Positions 16,220 through 25,219 of a DNA stretch of 64,000 nt are shown one piece after another (position 1 is the stretch's first letter; each line of letters begins with the position of its first letter). A program made the position numbers and the translations under genes. The DNA is from Paenibacillus daejeonensis DSM 15491 (GTDB taxonomy: Bacteria > Bacillota > Bacilli > Paenibacillales > Paenibacillaceae), in NCBI RefSeq assembly GCF_000378385.1, contig NZ_KB899678.1:41187-105186 (forward strand), read 5' to 3'. Under the pieces are notes generated by a model. That model did not search any database. It worked only from the letters and a program-made list of their open reading frames with translations, and was not told the DNA's origin.

Positions 16220-17089
16220 TTACAAAAACTTTGGGCGTTCGCCGGTTTGAGCATACTTTTTCGGTGTCGTGCCGTACGTGCGTTTGAACATGCGAATGAA
16301 GTAGCTGGTGTCCATGCCGAGTATCTCCGCGACACGGTCTACCGTTATGGCGGGATCGTCCTTAAAGAGCTGCAAGGATCGACGCATGCGCAGCTGCAGC
16401 AAGTATTGCTGAGGGGTCATGCCATAGCTAGCAACGAACAGACGGTGGAAATGCTGGACCGAATACCCGGCCGCCTTGGCTACGTTGGACAAGAGCAACC
16501 GCTCGGACGAATGATCGTGAATCCATTGCACCGCCGCCTGCAATCCGGAATGAGACAGGGCGGTAGCTGGGATTTTTGCAGAGGATCTTGACGGTGGATG
16601 TTCTCCCTCCATCAAGCTGAGCAGCAGATCATACAATCGCCTTGATGCCTCATAGGCATGCTCGCCACCCTCCTGAATCAAATGCCAGATCCCTTCTAAC
16701 TTCAGCCATAGCTCTTCGAAATTGGACGTGTGGAAGACAATCGCTTCCGATTCGCTTGGACGAACCCCCAATTTCGAGACCAAGTCGTCAGCAGCGCTTC
16801 CGCCAAAGGCGACAAAACCAAGATCCCAGGTGTCCTCTGATGAGTCTGGTCGATAATGATGTCCCCTATGTGCAGGCATCAACAACGCCATACCAGCCGA
16901 CACCTTGTACTCTTGTCCGCTGAAGAGACGGAAGGTGCCGTGGCCTCTCCGGGTGAAAAATAGCTGGTGTATGGAATAGCCATGGCTCAGCCGGTCAATC
17001 TCCCTCTGCTCGTGACTGCCCGCGCACCGGACATACAGGGGGAGTTGCTGCTCCAGATTGGCGTTGTTGGCTAACAAAAATGGCATCAT
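16220..17089 (-). CDS. AraC-family transcriptional regulator
   Basis: A 289-residue regulator. The N-terminal cupin-like sugar-binding part (about 1-150) includes a GHGTFRLFSGQEYKVSAGMA strand pair. The C-terminal double HTH (about 185-285) has AAVQWIHDHSSERLLLSNVA, YSVQHFHRLFVASYGMTPQQYL and the second helix pair ending MDTSYFIRMFKRTYGTTPKKY. It is transcribed divergently from the GH42 gene with a 125-bp gap, so it probably activates GH42 when its sugar is bound. The start is taken at the first of two ATGs, 10 bases after AAAGGAG. Confidence 0.88.
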   Translation of the reverse strand: MMPFLLANNANLEQQLPLYVRCAGSHEQREIDRLSHGYSIHQLFFTRRGHGTFRLFSGQEYKVSAGMALLMPAHRGHHYRPDSSEDTWDLGFVAFGGSAADDLVSKLGVRPSESEAIVFHTSNFEELWLKLEGIWHLIQEGGEHAYEASRRLYDLLLSLMEGEHPPSRSSAKIPATALSHSGLQAAVQWIHDHSSERLLLSNVAKAAGYSVQHFHRLFVASYGMTPQQYLLQLRMRRSLQLFKDDPAITVDRVAEILGMDTSYFIRMFKRTYGTTPKKYAQTGERPKFL

Positions 17090-17214
17090 AAGCGACGCGC
17101 TCCTTTGCATAGTAAGATCGGACGATATAATGATATTTCTCTTCGATGATTCAAGGTTGATTATGAACTATGATCGAGGCATGAGTTAAATCCAAGTTGA
17201 TGAGGTGGAACGTA

Positions 17215-19281
17215 ATGACAATCGTAAATGCACCGATAAGTCCGAAGCTTCCTGTGCTCATGCATGGAGCCGACTATAATCCCGACCAATGGTTGCATGA
17301 TCCAGCCGTGCTGGAGGAAGACATCCGGTTAATGAAGCTTGCCGGCTGCAACGTGATGGCCATAGGCATTTTTTCGTGGGCGGCCCTTGAGCCCGCCGAG
17401 GGCGAATTCCGGTTCGAGTGGCTGGACCACGTGCTGGAGCGCTTTTGCAACAACGGGATCTATGCGTGGTTAGCAACGCCGAGCGGCGCCAGACCAGCGT
17501 GGTTGTCGGACAGCTATCCGGAGGTGCTGCGGGTAGCTCCTAACCGGGTTCGGAATTTGTATGGCGGACGACATAATCATTGCTTTACCTCCCCTGCTTA
17601 CCGCGAGAAGGTCGCCATCATGAATCGCAAGCTGGCGGAGCGTTACGGGGCTCATCCCGCAGTCGTCGGCTGGCATATTTCGAACGAATACGGCGGTGAG
17701 TGTCATTGCGAGCTCTGCCAGGATGCGTTCCGGAACTGGCTGAAACGCGAGTACCGTACGCTCGACGCGTTGAATCTGGCATGGTGGACCTCGTTCTGGT
17801 CGCACACCTATACGGATTGGCAGCAGATCGAATCCCCTGCTCCCCACGGCGAACGAATGGTGCATGGGTTGAATCTGGACTGGCGCCGCTTCGTGACGGA
17901 GCAGACGGTCGCCTTTTGCAAGCATGAGATTGATGCCGTCAAGTGGGCTAATCCCGACCTACCGGTAACGACCAATATGTATACGCTCGAAAGTCTGGAT
18001 TACAGGCGCTTCGCACCAATATTGGACGTGATTTCTTGGGATGCCTACCCGGACTGGCATAAGGAACAGGACAATGTCAAGGTCGCCGCCACGTTTGCTT
18101 TCATGCATGACATGTTTCGCTCCATGCTGCGTAAACCGTTTCTATTAATGGAGAGCACGCCCAGCATGACCAACTGGCAGGCGGTGAGCAAGCTGAAGAA
18201 GCCAGGCATGCACCGATTGTCCTCTCTGCAGGCAATTGCGCACGGCTCGGATTCCATCCAATATTTCCAGTGGAGAAAAAGCAGAGGCTCCAGCGAGAAG
18301 TTGCATGGCGCGGTCGTCGACCATGCCGGTCACGAACATACCCGCGTATTCCGCGACGTAGCCGAGCTGGGCGGCACGTTGGCTGACCTCTCGGAAATTG
18401 CGGGGTCCCTGACTCCCTCTGAGACCGCAATCTTGTTCGACTGGGAGAACCGCTGGGCTGTCAAGGATGCGAAAGGCCCGCGTAATGCCGGACTGCATTA
18501 CGAGGAGACAGTGCATGACCACTACCGTGCGTTATGGCAACAGGGTATTCCGGTAGATGTGATTGGCAGCGAGGATGACTTCTCCCCATACAAGCTCATA
18601 ATTGCACCTATGCTGTACCTGTGCAGAGAAGAAACGGGACGCAAGCTGGAAGCGTTGGTGGAGCGCGGCGGACTACTAGTCGTGACGTACTGGTCGGGCA
18701 TCGTGGACGAGCATGACCGATGTCACCTGGGAGGCTTCCCAGGACCCCTCCGCAAGACGTTAGGCATCTGGGCGGAGGAAATCGACGCCTTGCAAGACCA
18801 CGAGCGCAACGGCTTGACCTTGTTGGAAGGCAACCCGCTAGGGCTGTCCGGCCGTTATGAGTCCCGTGAGCTATGCGAACTGATTCATCTGGAAGGGGCA
18901 GAAGCGCTAGGCTGCTACACCGATGATTTCTACGCCAAGCGGCCCGCCCTGACTCGCAATTGTCTGGGACTAGGCAAGGCTTATTACATGGCCACCCGCT
19001 TGGGAGATGACTTCCTCCTTGCATTCTATCGCGCGGTATCCGCACAAGCCGGAGTTGCCCGTGTGATTGATACGGAACTGCCGGCGGGTGTCACAGCACA
19101 ACAGCGAACGAACGGCAGCTCCGAGTATATTTTCCTGATGAATTTCAGCGACAAGTCGGCTGAAGTCCCCCTGGATGGTCAGACTTATGTTGACCTCGAG
19201 ACGGGAGAAGCAGCAGGTGCGGTTGTTCCACTTCCTGTTAACGGCATTCGGGTCTTCAAGCGGGAGACATCCCTCCATTAG
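17215..19281 (+). CDS. GH42 beta-galactosidase
   Basis: A 688-residue family 42 enzyme hydrolysing terminal beta-galactosides. The TIM barrel (about 12-390) holds the acid/base Glu158 in HISNEYGG and the nucleophile Glu313 in LLMESTPS. Cys123, Cys163, Cys165 and Cys168 form the zinc cluster seen in thermophile and bacillus GH42 enzymes. A glutamine-amidotransferase-like trimerisation domain (about 400-610) and a C-terminal beta domain complete it. No signal peptide, so it acts on imported oligosaccharides. Start ATG 17215 is preceded by GAGGTGG. It is divergent from an AraC regulator and convergent with the lyase gene of the ABC operon. Confidence 0.93.
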   Translation: MTIVNAPISPKLPVLMHGADYNPDQWLHDPAVLEEDIRLMKLAGCNVMAIGIFSWAALEPAEGEFRFEWLDHVLERFCNNGIYAWLATPSGARPAWLSDSYPEVLRVAPNRVRNLYGGRHNHCFTSPAYREKVAIMNRKLAERYGAHPAVVGWHISNEYGGECHCELCQDAFRNWLKREYRTLDALNLAWWTSFWSHTYTDWQQIESPAPHGERMVHGLNLDWRRFVTEQTVAFCKHEIDAVKWANPDLPVTTNMYTLESLDYRRFAPILDVISWDAYPDWHKEQDNVKVAATFAFMHDMFRSMLRKPFLLMESTPSMTNWQAVSKLKKPGMHRLSSLQAIAHGSDSIQYFQWRKSRGSSEKLHGAVVDHAGHEHTRVFRDVAELGGTLADLSEIAGSLTPSETAILFDWENRWAVKDAKGPRNAGLHYEETVHDHYRALWQQGIPVDVIGSEDDFSPYKLIIAPMLYLCREETGRKLEALVERGGLLVVTYWSGIVDEHDRCHLGGFPGPLRKTLGIWAEEIDALQDHERNGLTLLEGNPLGLSGRYESRELCELIHLEGAEALGCYTDDFYAKRPALTRNCLGLGKAYYMATRLGDDFLLAFYRAVSAQAGVARVIDTELPAGVTAQQRTNGSSEYIFLMNFSDKSAEVPLDGQTYVDLETGEAAGAVVPLPVNGIRVFKRETSLH

Positions 19282-19291
19282 ATGAATGTAT

Positions 19292-19336
19292 AAACGCCCC
19301 GGATATGCGATCAGTTCGCGAGTCCGGGGCGTTTGT
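19292..19336. terminator. Bidirectional terminator between GH42 and the lyase gene
   Basis: The arms AAACGCCCCGGA (19292-19303) and TCCGGGGCGTTT (19323-19334) are perfect complements. T-rich sequence lies on the + side and A-rich sequence on the other, so it can end both convergent transcripts. Confidence 0.88.
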
Positions 19337-19367
19337 TCGATGACAAGAGGTTGTTTATTCGCAATCT

Positions 19368-21560
19368 CTAGGTTAGTGAATGAATGAGAACATCGTCGAA
19401 CCCCAGGCGGCCACCATATTCCATCTCGCGAACCGTGTGCTTGGGCAGCAGCCCTTCCGTCACGGGATTGCCTGTATGGTCCAAATAATCGGCTACCCGT
19501 ATTCCGCGATGGTCGAGGCAAATCTCATCCGACCAACCATCTCCAGTGATGCGAAGACCCGTCGCATCGAGTGGATCCAATTCTTCGCCCTCCGAGACGA
19601 CGCCAAGCCGTGATAGCTCAATAGACGGTGCCTTGAGGCCATAAGGAAGCACAACGGTTTCCAAGACCACCCGTCCCGTAGCTTGCAGCGTGCGTTTGAT
19701 AACCGGCTTCGTATGGTATTCCCCTTGGAGAAAGTATAAGCCCGACTCCAGCGCAAGCTGGTCCGTGACCAGCTCAGGGTAGGCAAGCATGACATTGGAG
19801 CCGTCCTCCCTGTTCGTCCGCACGTGACCGCGGCCGAAATCCGCGATCGCCGAGCCTGGAGGCAAGTGAAAATATTGTTCGTAGACATGCTGCTCTTGGG
19901 CTTCGAGAAGATCCACGATTAGCCAATATCTGTTTTTGACGAACAACACCTTGCGGGAATGGATGACGGGATCCTCGTACCGGGTATAGCCGTAATGGCT
20001 GGCAAACCAGTAATCGTAGTGCTCCGTGCTCCGAAAATCCCAGATGTGGCAAGGGGCGGTCTGTGGCGTGTTCCAATGGGCGCTTCGGACATGTTGGTCA
20101 CCGCCGTCGACGACGATTGTATTGTGGGCTCGTGTCGAGATGACATATTTACGCTCCTTATTCCATTCAAACAGACCTATACCGGAATCGACAATCAACT
20201 CCTGGTCACCGGATAGCGCAATGAAGCTCAGCGTATCGGCATGCGCGTGTCCGGCGACGCCGACGCCAGCCCGCGCTGCCATGTAGAGCGCATCGCTGCT
20301 CCAATCTTGACGGGATACAAGATAGCCGCCGATTGGGAAGTGCGCTGCCGTGGCTTGCGGCAATAGGGCCTTGAGCTTGCTATAGCGCTCAGGCGCTTCC
20401 GGACCGAGTCGCCACAGCAGGGAAAATGGCAGTTCCTCGAACCCGCGTGACTTGTAGTCCGGACGGTTGAACATATAAGCGCCCAGACTCATCACCGTGC
20501 GAAGGTCCTGAGAGGACAAGACATCCGTGTCACCAAACCTTGGGAGTTGTCCGTCTGGCGTCATCAGATGCATGAGCACGTCAAACATCTTCTCAAGCGT
20601 TAGGTCATATTCGTTCGCCGGGAGGTCCAGCTTCTGGAGAAGCGCCACAAGCTCGTATAAATCCCGCATGACGATTTGGTGATAGTTCGGGCTGGCTTCA
20701 AATTGGACACCATCTTCGTATACATTTTGCCGGATGTAGCCGGGCAGCTCCTTCATCCCATATGCTAGCCATTCCCGGGAGTCCTTCAGCTCAGGCAGCA
20801 ACAGTGATAACGTAATCAAGCCGCGAAGCTGCATGCAGACGTGGTTACCGTGAGAAGCATGATAGCTCCGGGTATACGTGCCGTGTTGATGGAAGGATTT
20901 GATCATCAGCATTTTGACCTCCGGCTCGAAGGAAGGCGAACGGAACATGGCGATGAACGGTTCTGGCAGCACGAATAGTCTAACACCGACCGACAGCGGA
21001 TCCCAAGTGCAATGCTCGACGCGGAAGGTACCATCCTTGGGCATGGGATTGTCGAGAGTAAAATGCTTCATCATATCATTGAAGCATCTCGCGTACGCCT
21101 CGTTGCCCGTCAATGCGTAGGCGCGGGTCAGATGCTTCAGGTAGCCGAAGCGGGTCAGATGCAGCTGATACTGAGAGCTGTCGAACAACCAGCCATTCCA
21201 GTCGTAGGTTCCCTCTGGGAATGTAATTCGCCTTCCCTTGAATAGCGGAAAATTGCTCTTGATCAGCAGCTCCGCTTCTTCGAGGGCAAGCAAAGCCTCT
21301 GGATCATCCGCGTATTGATTACGGGAGTAAGCAGCTAATTCGGGAACATCGGATGGCTCAAAATAGTAACGTTTCGTCGTCCCGGATGCGATCAGCGCCA
21401 GGTAGACATCCCGGGCGCCGATGATATCGCCAGCGTTTAACTTCTCGCGTACGCCTTCCATCTGCGGACGATCGAGATCCAGCTCGCCCCGCAGGAATGA
21501 CTCGTCCGAGGGAAGTGGCTTCGTATATTGCGGGTCATGTCGCAGATCCTTATACCCCAT
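19368..21560 (-). CDS. Heparinase II/III-family polysaccharide lyase-like protein
   Basis: A 730-residue protein built like heparinase II/III and alginate-lyase family enzymes. It has an N-terminal helical (alpha/alpha) toroid (about 60-390) with HASHGNHVCMQ and DGVQFEASPNYH, then a beta-sandwich domain with the family block AGHAHADTLSF and STRAHNTIVVDGGDQHV. Such enzymes cleave uronic-acid-containing glycans by beta-elimination, using Tyr/His residues of these motifs. There is no signal peptide, so an oligosaccharide is probably its substrate after import. AGGAGG lies 8 bases before the ATG. It is last gene of the ABC operon, 20 bases after the LplC-type permease. The substrate is not fixed by sequence, and no GH88/GH105 partner is present. 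Confidence 0.88.
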   Translation of the reverse strand: MGYKDLRHDPQYTKPLPSDESFLRGELDLDRPQMEGVREKLNAGDIIGARDVYLALIASGTTKRYYFEPSDVPELAAYSRNQYADDPEALLALEEAELLIKSNFPLFKGRRITFPEGTYDWNGWLFDSSQYQLHLTRFGYLKHLTRAYALTGNEAYARCFNDMMKHFTLDNPMPKDGTFRVEHCTWDPLSVGVRLFVLPEPFIAMFRSPSFEPEVKMLMIKSFHQHGTYTRSYHASHGNHVCMQLRGLITLSLLLPELKDSREWLAYGMKELPGYIRQNVYEDGVQFEASPNYHQIVMRDLYELVALLQKLDLPANEYDLTLEKMFDVLMHLMTPDGQLPRFGDTDVLSSQDLRTVMSLGAYMFNRPDYKSRGFEELPFSLLWRLGPEAPERYSKLKALLPQATAAHFPIGGYLVSRQDWSSDALYMAARAGVGVAGHAHADTLSFIALSGDQELIVDSGIGLFEWNKERKYVISTRAHNTIVVDGGDQHVRSAHWNTPQTAPCHIWDFRSTEHYDYWFASHYGYTRYEDPVIHSRKVLFVKNRYWLIVDLLEAQEQHVYEQYFHLPPGSAIADFGRGHVRTNREDGSNVMLAYPELVTDQLALESGLYFLQGEYHTKPVIKRTLQATGRVVLETVVLPYGLKAPSIELSRLGVVSEGEELDPLDATGLRITGDGWSDEICLDHRGIRVADYLDHTGNPVTEGLLPKHTVREMEYGGRLGFDDVLIHSLT

Positions 21561-21580
21561 CTTTTTTACCTCCTGAACAG

Positions 21581-22450
21581 CTATTCTTTGATAGAACCCA
21601 GCATAGCGCCCTGGGCAAAATATTTTTGCAAGAATGGATAGACGATGACGACAGGCAGCATGGCTAGAAGAATGGCGGCATTTTGCACGTTTGGTCCGAG
21701 ATTGGCAGCCATCTGCGCGTCGAGCGCGGCATCTGCGGATATGTTGGAGGAGCTGATGGCAACCATCTGCCGGAGCAGGGGTTGAATGGGCCATCTCGTC
21801 GAATCGTTAATGTAGATGATAGCCGTGAAAAACTCATTCCAGTATTGCACCATAAAAAACAAGGTGAAGGTTGCAATGATCGGCTTGGATAAAGGCAGTA
21901 CAACAGACCATAGAATCCGGAACTCGCCTGCTCCGTCAATGCGCGCTGCTTCGTCCAGGCTTTCCGGAAGGTGCTGAAAAAAGGTCCGGATCACAAGAAT
22001 GTTAAAGGCGCTTGAGGCCGCGGGCAGCACGATAGCCCAATATGAATCCAACAGTCCTAGCTCCCTGACGACCAGATAGTTTGGAATCATGCCACCATGG
22101 AAAATCATCGTAAAAAAGATGAATAGAAGCATGATTTTTCGCCCCGGCATGATCTTCTTGGAGAGCGCGTACGCCAGCGAAAGAGAGACAACCAGATTGA
22201 CACAAGTGCCGAGCACGGTAATATATACCGAGTTTTTGACTGACGTCATAAACGTATTGGCATTAAGCAAATATTTGTACGCATCGAGCGTCCATGTCTT
22301 GGGCCAGATGAAGAATGCGCCAGACATGGATTGGCCAGGGAGACTAAAGGATACCGCGATAATATATAAGAAAGGCAGTACCACCATCAAACAAATGAGA
22401 AGGATGATGACTGCAAGGACGCTATCGAACCAAGTGATGCGAAGTTTCAT
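21581..22450 (-). CDS. ABC sugar permease, LplC/YtcP type
   Basis: A 289-residue inner-membrane permease of the carbohydrate (CUT1) ABC importer class with six transmembrane helices. The EAA loop reads PESLDEAARIDGAGEFRILWSVVLPLSKP, and the C-terminus ends in GAMLGSIKE, the signature of the LplC/YtcP subgroup. It pairs with the LplB-type permease encoded 19 bases upstream. AAGGTGGG lies before the ATG. No ATPase gene is present here; such importers usually share one MsmX-type ATPase encoded elsewhere. Confidence 0.93.
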   Translation of the reverse strand: MKLRITWFDSVLAVIILLICLMVVLPFLYIIAVSFSLPGQSMSGAFFIWPKTWTLDAYKYLLNANTFMTSVKNSVYITVLGTCVNLVVSLSLAYALSKKIMPGRKIMLLFIFFTMIFHGGMIPNYLVVRELGLLDSYWAIVLPAASSAFNILVIRTFFQHLPESLDEAARIDGAGEFRILWSVVLPLSKPIIATFTLFFMVQYWNEFFTAIIYINDSTRWPIQPLLRQMVAISSSNISADAALDAQMAANLGPNVQNAAILLAMLPVVIVYPFLQKYFAQGAMLGSIKE

Positions 22451-22469
22451 GAAATGTCCCACCTTTGTG

Positions 22470-23378
22470 TTAGAAAATGCCGTCTTCGCCCATCCATCGT
22501 GCCAAATAGTTAGCAACCACCACTAGAATAAGACTGACGACGGATTTGAACATGCCGACCGTAATGGCGAAGCTATAATTGAACTGCTGCAGCCCGGTTT
22601 GGTACACGAACAGGTCGAACACGTTAGAGACATCCAGGTTCAGACTGTTGGTCATGAGGAAGATCTGCATGAAGTTGGAATCCAGAGAAGAACCCAGCCG
22701 CAATAGCAGCAAAATGACGATGGTGCTCTTGATGCCCGGCAGCGTAATATGCCAAATGTTGTGGAAGCGGTTAGCGCCGTCCACCTTGGCTGCCTCGTAG
22801 AGCTCGGGATTCACACCGGCCAGCGCCGCAAGAAAAATAATCGTCCCCCATCCCGCATCCTTCCAGATGGCCTGGAAGATGATGAGCGGCCGAAACCAGT
22901 CATTGCTGACCAGGAACAGCGCGGTCGTATCGAACCATTGCTCCAGATAATAGTTGATGACCCCGGATGGACCAAAGAAGGAGATCGTAATGCCGTAAAT
23001 GACAACCCACGACAGAAAATGAGGCAAATAGACGATCGTTTGGGAAATGCGTCTGAACATCTTCAAGCGGAGCTCATTCAGCATAATCGAAAGCAGAATC
23101 GTAAACGGAAAATAGATGATGAGGCTAAGCAAGCTAATCATTAAGGTATTTCTGAGAAGGACAAAAAAATTGTCCGTGCTAAAGAAATTTGTGAAATGCT
23201 CCAAGCCTACCCATGGACTCTTGATCATGCCGATAAACGGGCTATAATCCTTGAAGGCAAGGACCAGTCCCCACATGGGAACGTAATGGAAGATTAGAAA
23301 ATACAAGATGCCTGGGGCAGCCAGCAAAAGAAATGGCCATAGTTGATTGAATCGGTTGAAGCGATGGCTTCTCACCAT
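22470..23378 (-). CDS. ABC sugar permease, LplB/YteP type
   Basis: A 302-residue partner permease with six transmembrane helices, starting with a basic stretch before WPFLLLAAPGILYFLIFHYVP and carrying the EAA loop NPELYEAAKVDGANRFHNIWHITLP. It ends LARWMGEDGIF, as is usual for LplB-type proteins. The ATG at 23378 follows AAGGGGG by about 11 bases. The gap from the binding-protein gene contains a strong hairpin, so expression should be lower than that of the binding protein. Confidence 0.92.
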   Translation of the reverse strand: MVRSHRFNRFNQLWPFLLLAAPGILYFLIFHYVPMWGLVLAFKDYSPFIGMIKSPWVGLEHFTNFFSTDNFFVLLRNTLMISLLSLIIYFPFTILLSIMLNELRLKMFRRISQTIVYLPHFLSWVVIYGITISFFGPSGVINYYLEQWFDTTALFLVSNDWFRPLIIFQAIWKDAGWGTIIFLAALAGVNPELYEAAKVDGANRFHNIWHITLPGIKSTIVILLLLRLGSSLDSNFMQIFLMTNSLNLDVSNVFDLFVYQTGLQQFNYSFAITVGMFKSVVSLILVVVANYLARWMGEDGIF

Positions 23379-23405
23379 GAGCTCTCGTTCCCCCTTATCC
23401 GTGGA

Positions 23406-23440
23406 CAAAAAAATAGGGGCCATGCACGACCCCTATCATT
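23406..23440 (-). terminator. Intra-operon terminator-like hairpin after the binding-protein gene
   Basis: The arms ATAGGGG and CCCCTAT (23413-23419, 23430-23436) are followed on the minus strand by a run of T. It lies between the binding-protein stop and the first permease. Partial termination or mRNA 3'-end protection here would give an excess of binding protein over permease. Confidence 0.75.
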
Positions 23441-23455
23441 TGTCGTTGTCTAAAC

Positions 23456-25027
23456 CTAGCGTTCGTTTTGGTCCTCGTGATATTGTTCCAGCAGCTCTTG
23501 GGCAATGATTGCGCCGTCCCCTGCGGTCCAAGCATCAATCTCCTTTTGTACGGCTTCCCACGTTGCTTCGCCTAACACATATTGTGTCATGACGGCACTC
23601 ATTCGTTTATAAGTATCCGGCTTCTTCGTAGCTGTCTGCGAGCTGTAGCTAAGGAACGGATTCGGGATGCCGTAATCGGCGATCACGTCAAGGGACGACA
23701 TTTGCGCTTCCTTAATTTCTGGTACTTTGGAGTTGGCATAAATGTAAGGATCTACACGATTTTGCAGAACGAATGCGCTCGGTTTCTCCAGATCGTAAAG
23801 CTTCATTTGCTCCTCGGTTTGTACCGGAAGACCGTCCTTGAAGTCGTTGGCATGCACACCGAGGACGCCGGCTTTGGAGAAAGCGATATTTTCTTCTGCA
23901 GACGTGAAGTCCAGGAAGTCGATAATTTTTTGGACTTTGTCCTCCGGCACGGAGCTTGGAATCGCCCAGATGCCATAGTAACCGCCAATCAGTGCGACGC
24001 CCTTCTGCCCTTCTCTTCCCTCCAGCACGTCAATCACAGCGATTTCGGCATTCGGGTCGACTTGCTTCATTTTTTCAATACTCGTCTCCGAGATATCCCC
24101 CACATTACTTACAAATGCGCCGGCTACGCCGGACTGGAATTTGTTGCGGGCTTGCTGCTGGCCTTTCAGAACGGGAGCGTCCTTGTCAATCAAGCCTTTG
24201 CTCCATGTGTCTCTAAGCCATTCAAGGTAATTTTTGAACTCGGGCGTCTGAAAATCACGAACGGGTTGGCCGTTATCGTCAATCGTCCATATATGTGGAA
24301 CACCGAAGGCGAACAGCATGGGGAACACGGAGCCAAATGGTCCGGGACCAGCAGCACCGTCTACGCCATACACCGCCAGAGGGATTGTCGTCCCTCCTCC
24401 GGCTGGATCGTTGTCCTTAAATACCTGGAGGGCGTGTGTCAGCTCGTCGATTGTTGTAGGGACCTCAAGGTCGTATTTATCCAGCCAATCCTTGCGGATT
24501 AGCACGCTGGCTTCCCCACCGCCGTACAACCCGCGCGGTCTGGGAATGCCATAAATTTTGCCTTGAACACTCGTATTGTCCCATACCGCGTCCTCGATCA
24601 GGCTGATGTTCTCTGTGCTATCAATGTAATCTGTCAGGTCGTGAAAGGCACCCATTCGCACCAAGTTAATGTATTTGTCGTCCTTGCCACTATCGATCAG
24701 CAGCAGATCGTAATCGTTAGCGGATACAGCAACCGCAAGCTTGTCACCATAAGCCTCCGAAGGCACGAAGGACAAATCGAGCTTCACATTGCCGCGTTTC
24801 TCGATGTCAGCCTTCGCTTGATTATTGTCCGTAGACGGCGGATCGCCAAAGGTGATGGTCATCGCTTTAATCGTAGTTGTCTCCGATCCCTGAGCCGCTG
24901 TTTGTTGGCCATTTGCTGGATTGTTCGGATTACCAGCTCCGCCTTCGTTGCTGGAGCAGCCCGCAAGCGCAGTCGTCATTAGAAGTGATGCAGCTACGAC
25001 TTGCGCCAGATGTTTTTTAATTGACAT
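23456..25027 (-). CDS. Extracellular sugar-binding lipoprotein of an ABC importer
   Basis: A 523-residue solute-binding lipoprotein, LplA/YtcQ type. The signal peptide ends in the lipobox ALAGC, followed by an Asn/Gly-rich linker. The two-lobed binding domain shows KLAVAVSANDYDLLLIDSGK and VLIRKDWLDKYDLEVPTTID, typical of cluster 1 carbohydrate binding proteins. It would capture an oligosaccharide on the cell surface and pass it to the two permeases. First gene of the four-gene operon. Start ATG 25027 follows GGGGG by 8 bases. The promoter has a good -10 but a poor -35, which suits activation by the divergently encoded YesM/YesN pair. Confidence 0.92.
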   Translation of the reverse strand: MSIKKHLAQVVAASLLMTTALAGCSSNEGGAGNPNNPANGQQTAAQGSETTTIKAMTITFGDPPSTDNNQAKADIEKRGNVKLDLSFVPSEAYGDKLAVAVSANDYDLLLIDSGKDDKYINLVRMGAFHDLTDYIDSTENISLIEDAVWDNTSVQGKIYGIPRPRGLYGGGEASVLIRKDWLDKYDLEVPTTIDELTHALQVFKDNDPAGGGTTIPLAVYGVDGAAGPGPFGSVFPMLFAFGVPHIWTIDDNGQPVRDFQTPEFKNYLEWLRDTWSKGLIDKDAPVLKGQQQARNKFQSGVAGAFVSNVGDISETSIEKMKQVDPNAEIAVIDVLEGREGQKGVALIGGYYGIWAIPSSVPEDKVQKIIDFLDFTSAEENIAFSKAGVLGVHANDFKDGLPVQTEEQMKLYDLEKPSAFVLQNRVDPYIYANSKVPEIKEAQMSSLDVIADYGIPNPFLSYSSQTATKKPDTYKRMSAVMTQYVLGEATWEAVQKEIDAWTAGDGAIIAQELLEQYHEDQNER

Positions 25028-25071
25028 GTTCATCCCCCGTTTCAAGTTTTCCTCACGCTGTTGCAAGATTT

Positions 25072-25100
25072 ATTATAGATGAGCCAGTGACTCGCTTGAC
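25072..25100 (-). promoter_or_regulatory. Candidate promoter of the ABC-lyase operon
   Basis: On the minus strand a perfect -10 TATAAT (25072-25077) has only a weak hexamer GTCAAG 17 bp upstream. This is the picture expected for a promoter that needs an activator such as the YesN-type regulator encoded next door. Confidence 0.5.
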
Positions 25101-25219
25101 ATGACGGAAACAAGCGAAAGTGTCACCATTTTTAAGATGGTTTGCCGGATGTATATCTTTGAATCAAGCTGATGTACTATACTTAGTTTAGCTAATGTCA
25201 TAATGAGAGGGATAGATGG

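Noticed and set aside
19368..19888. Extra minus-strand ORFs inside the lyase gene
   Set aside because: Other frames of the lyase; base composition and motifs support only the main frame.
21561..21794. An N-terminal extension of the lyase
   Set aside because: It is the permease gene read in another frame; the ATG at 21560 has a perfect ribosome site.
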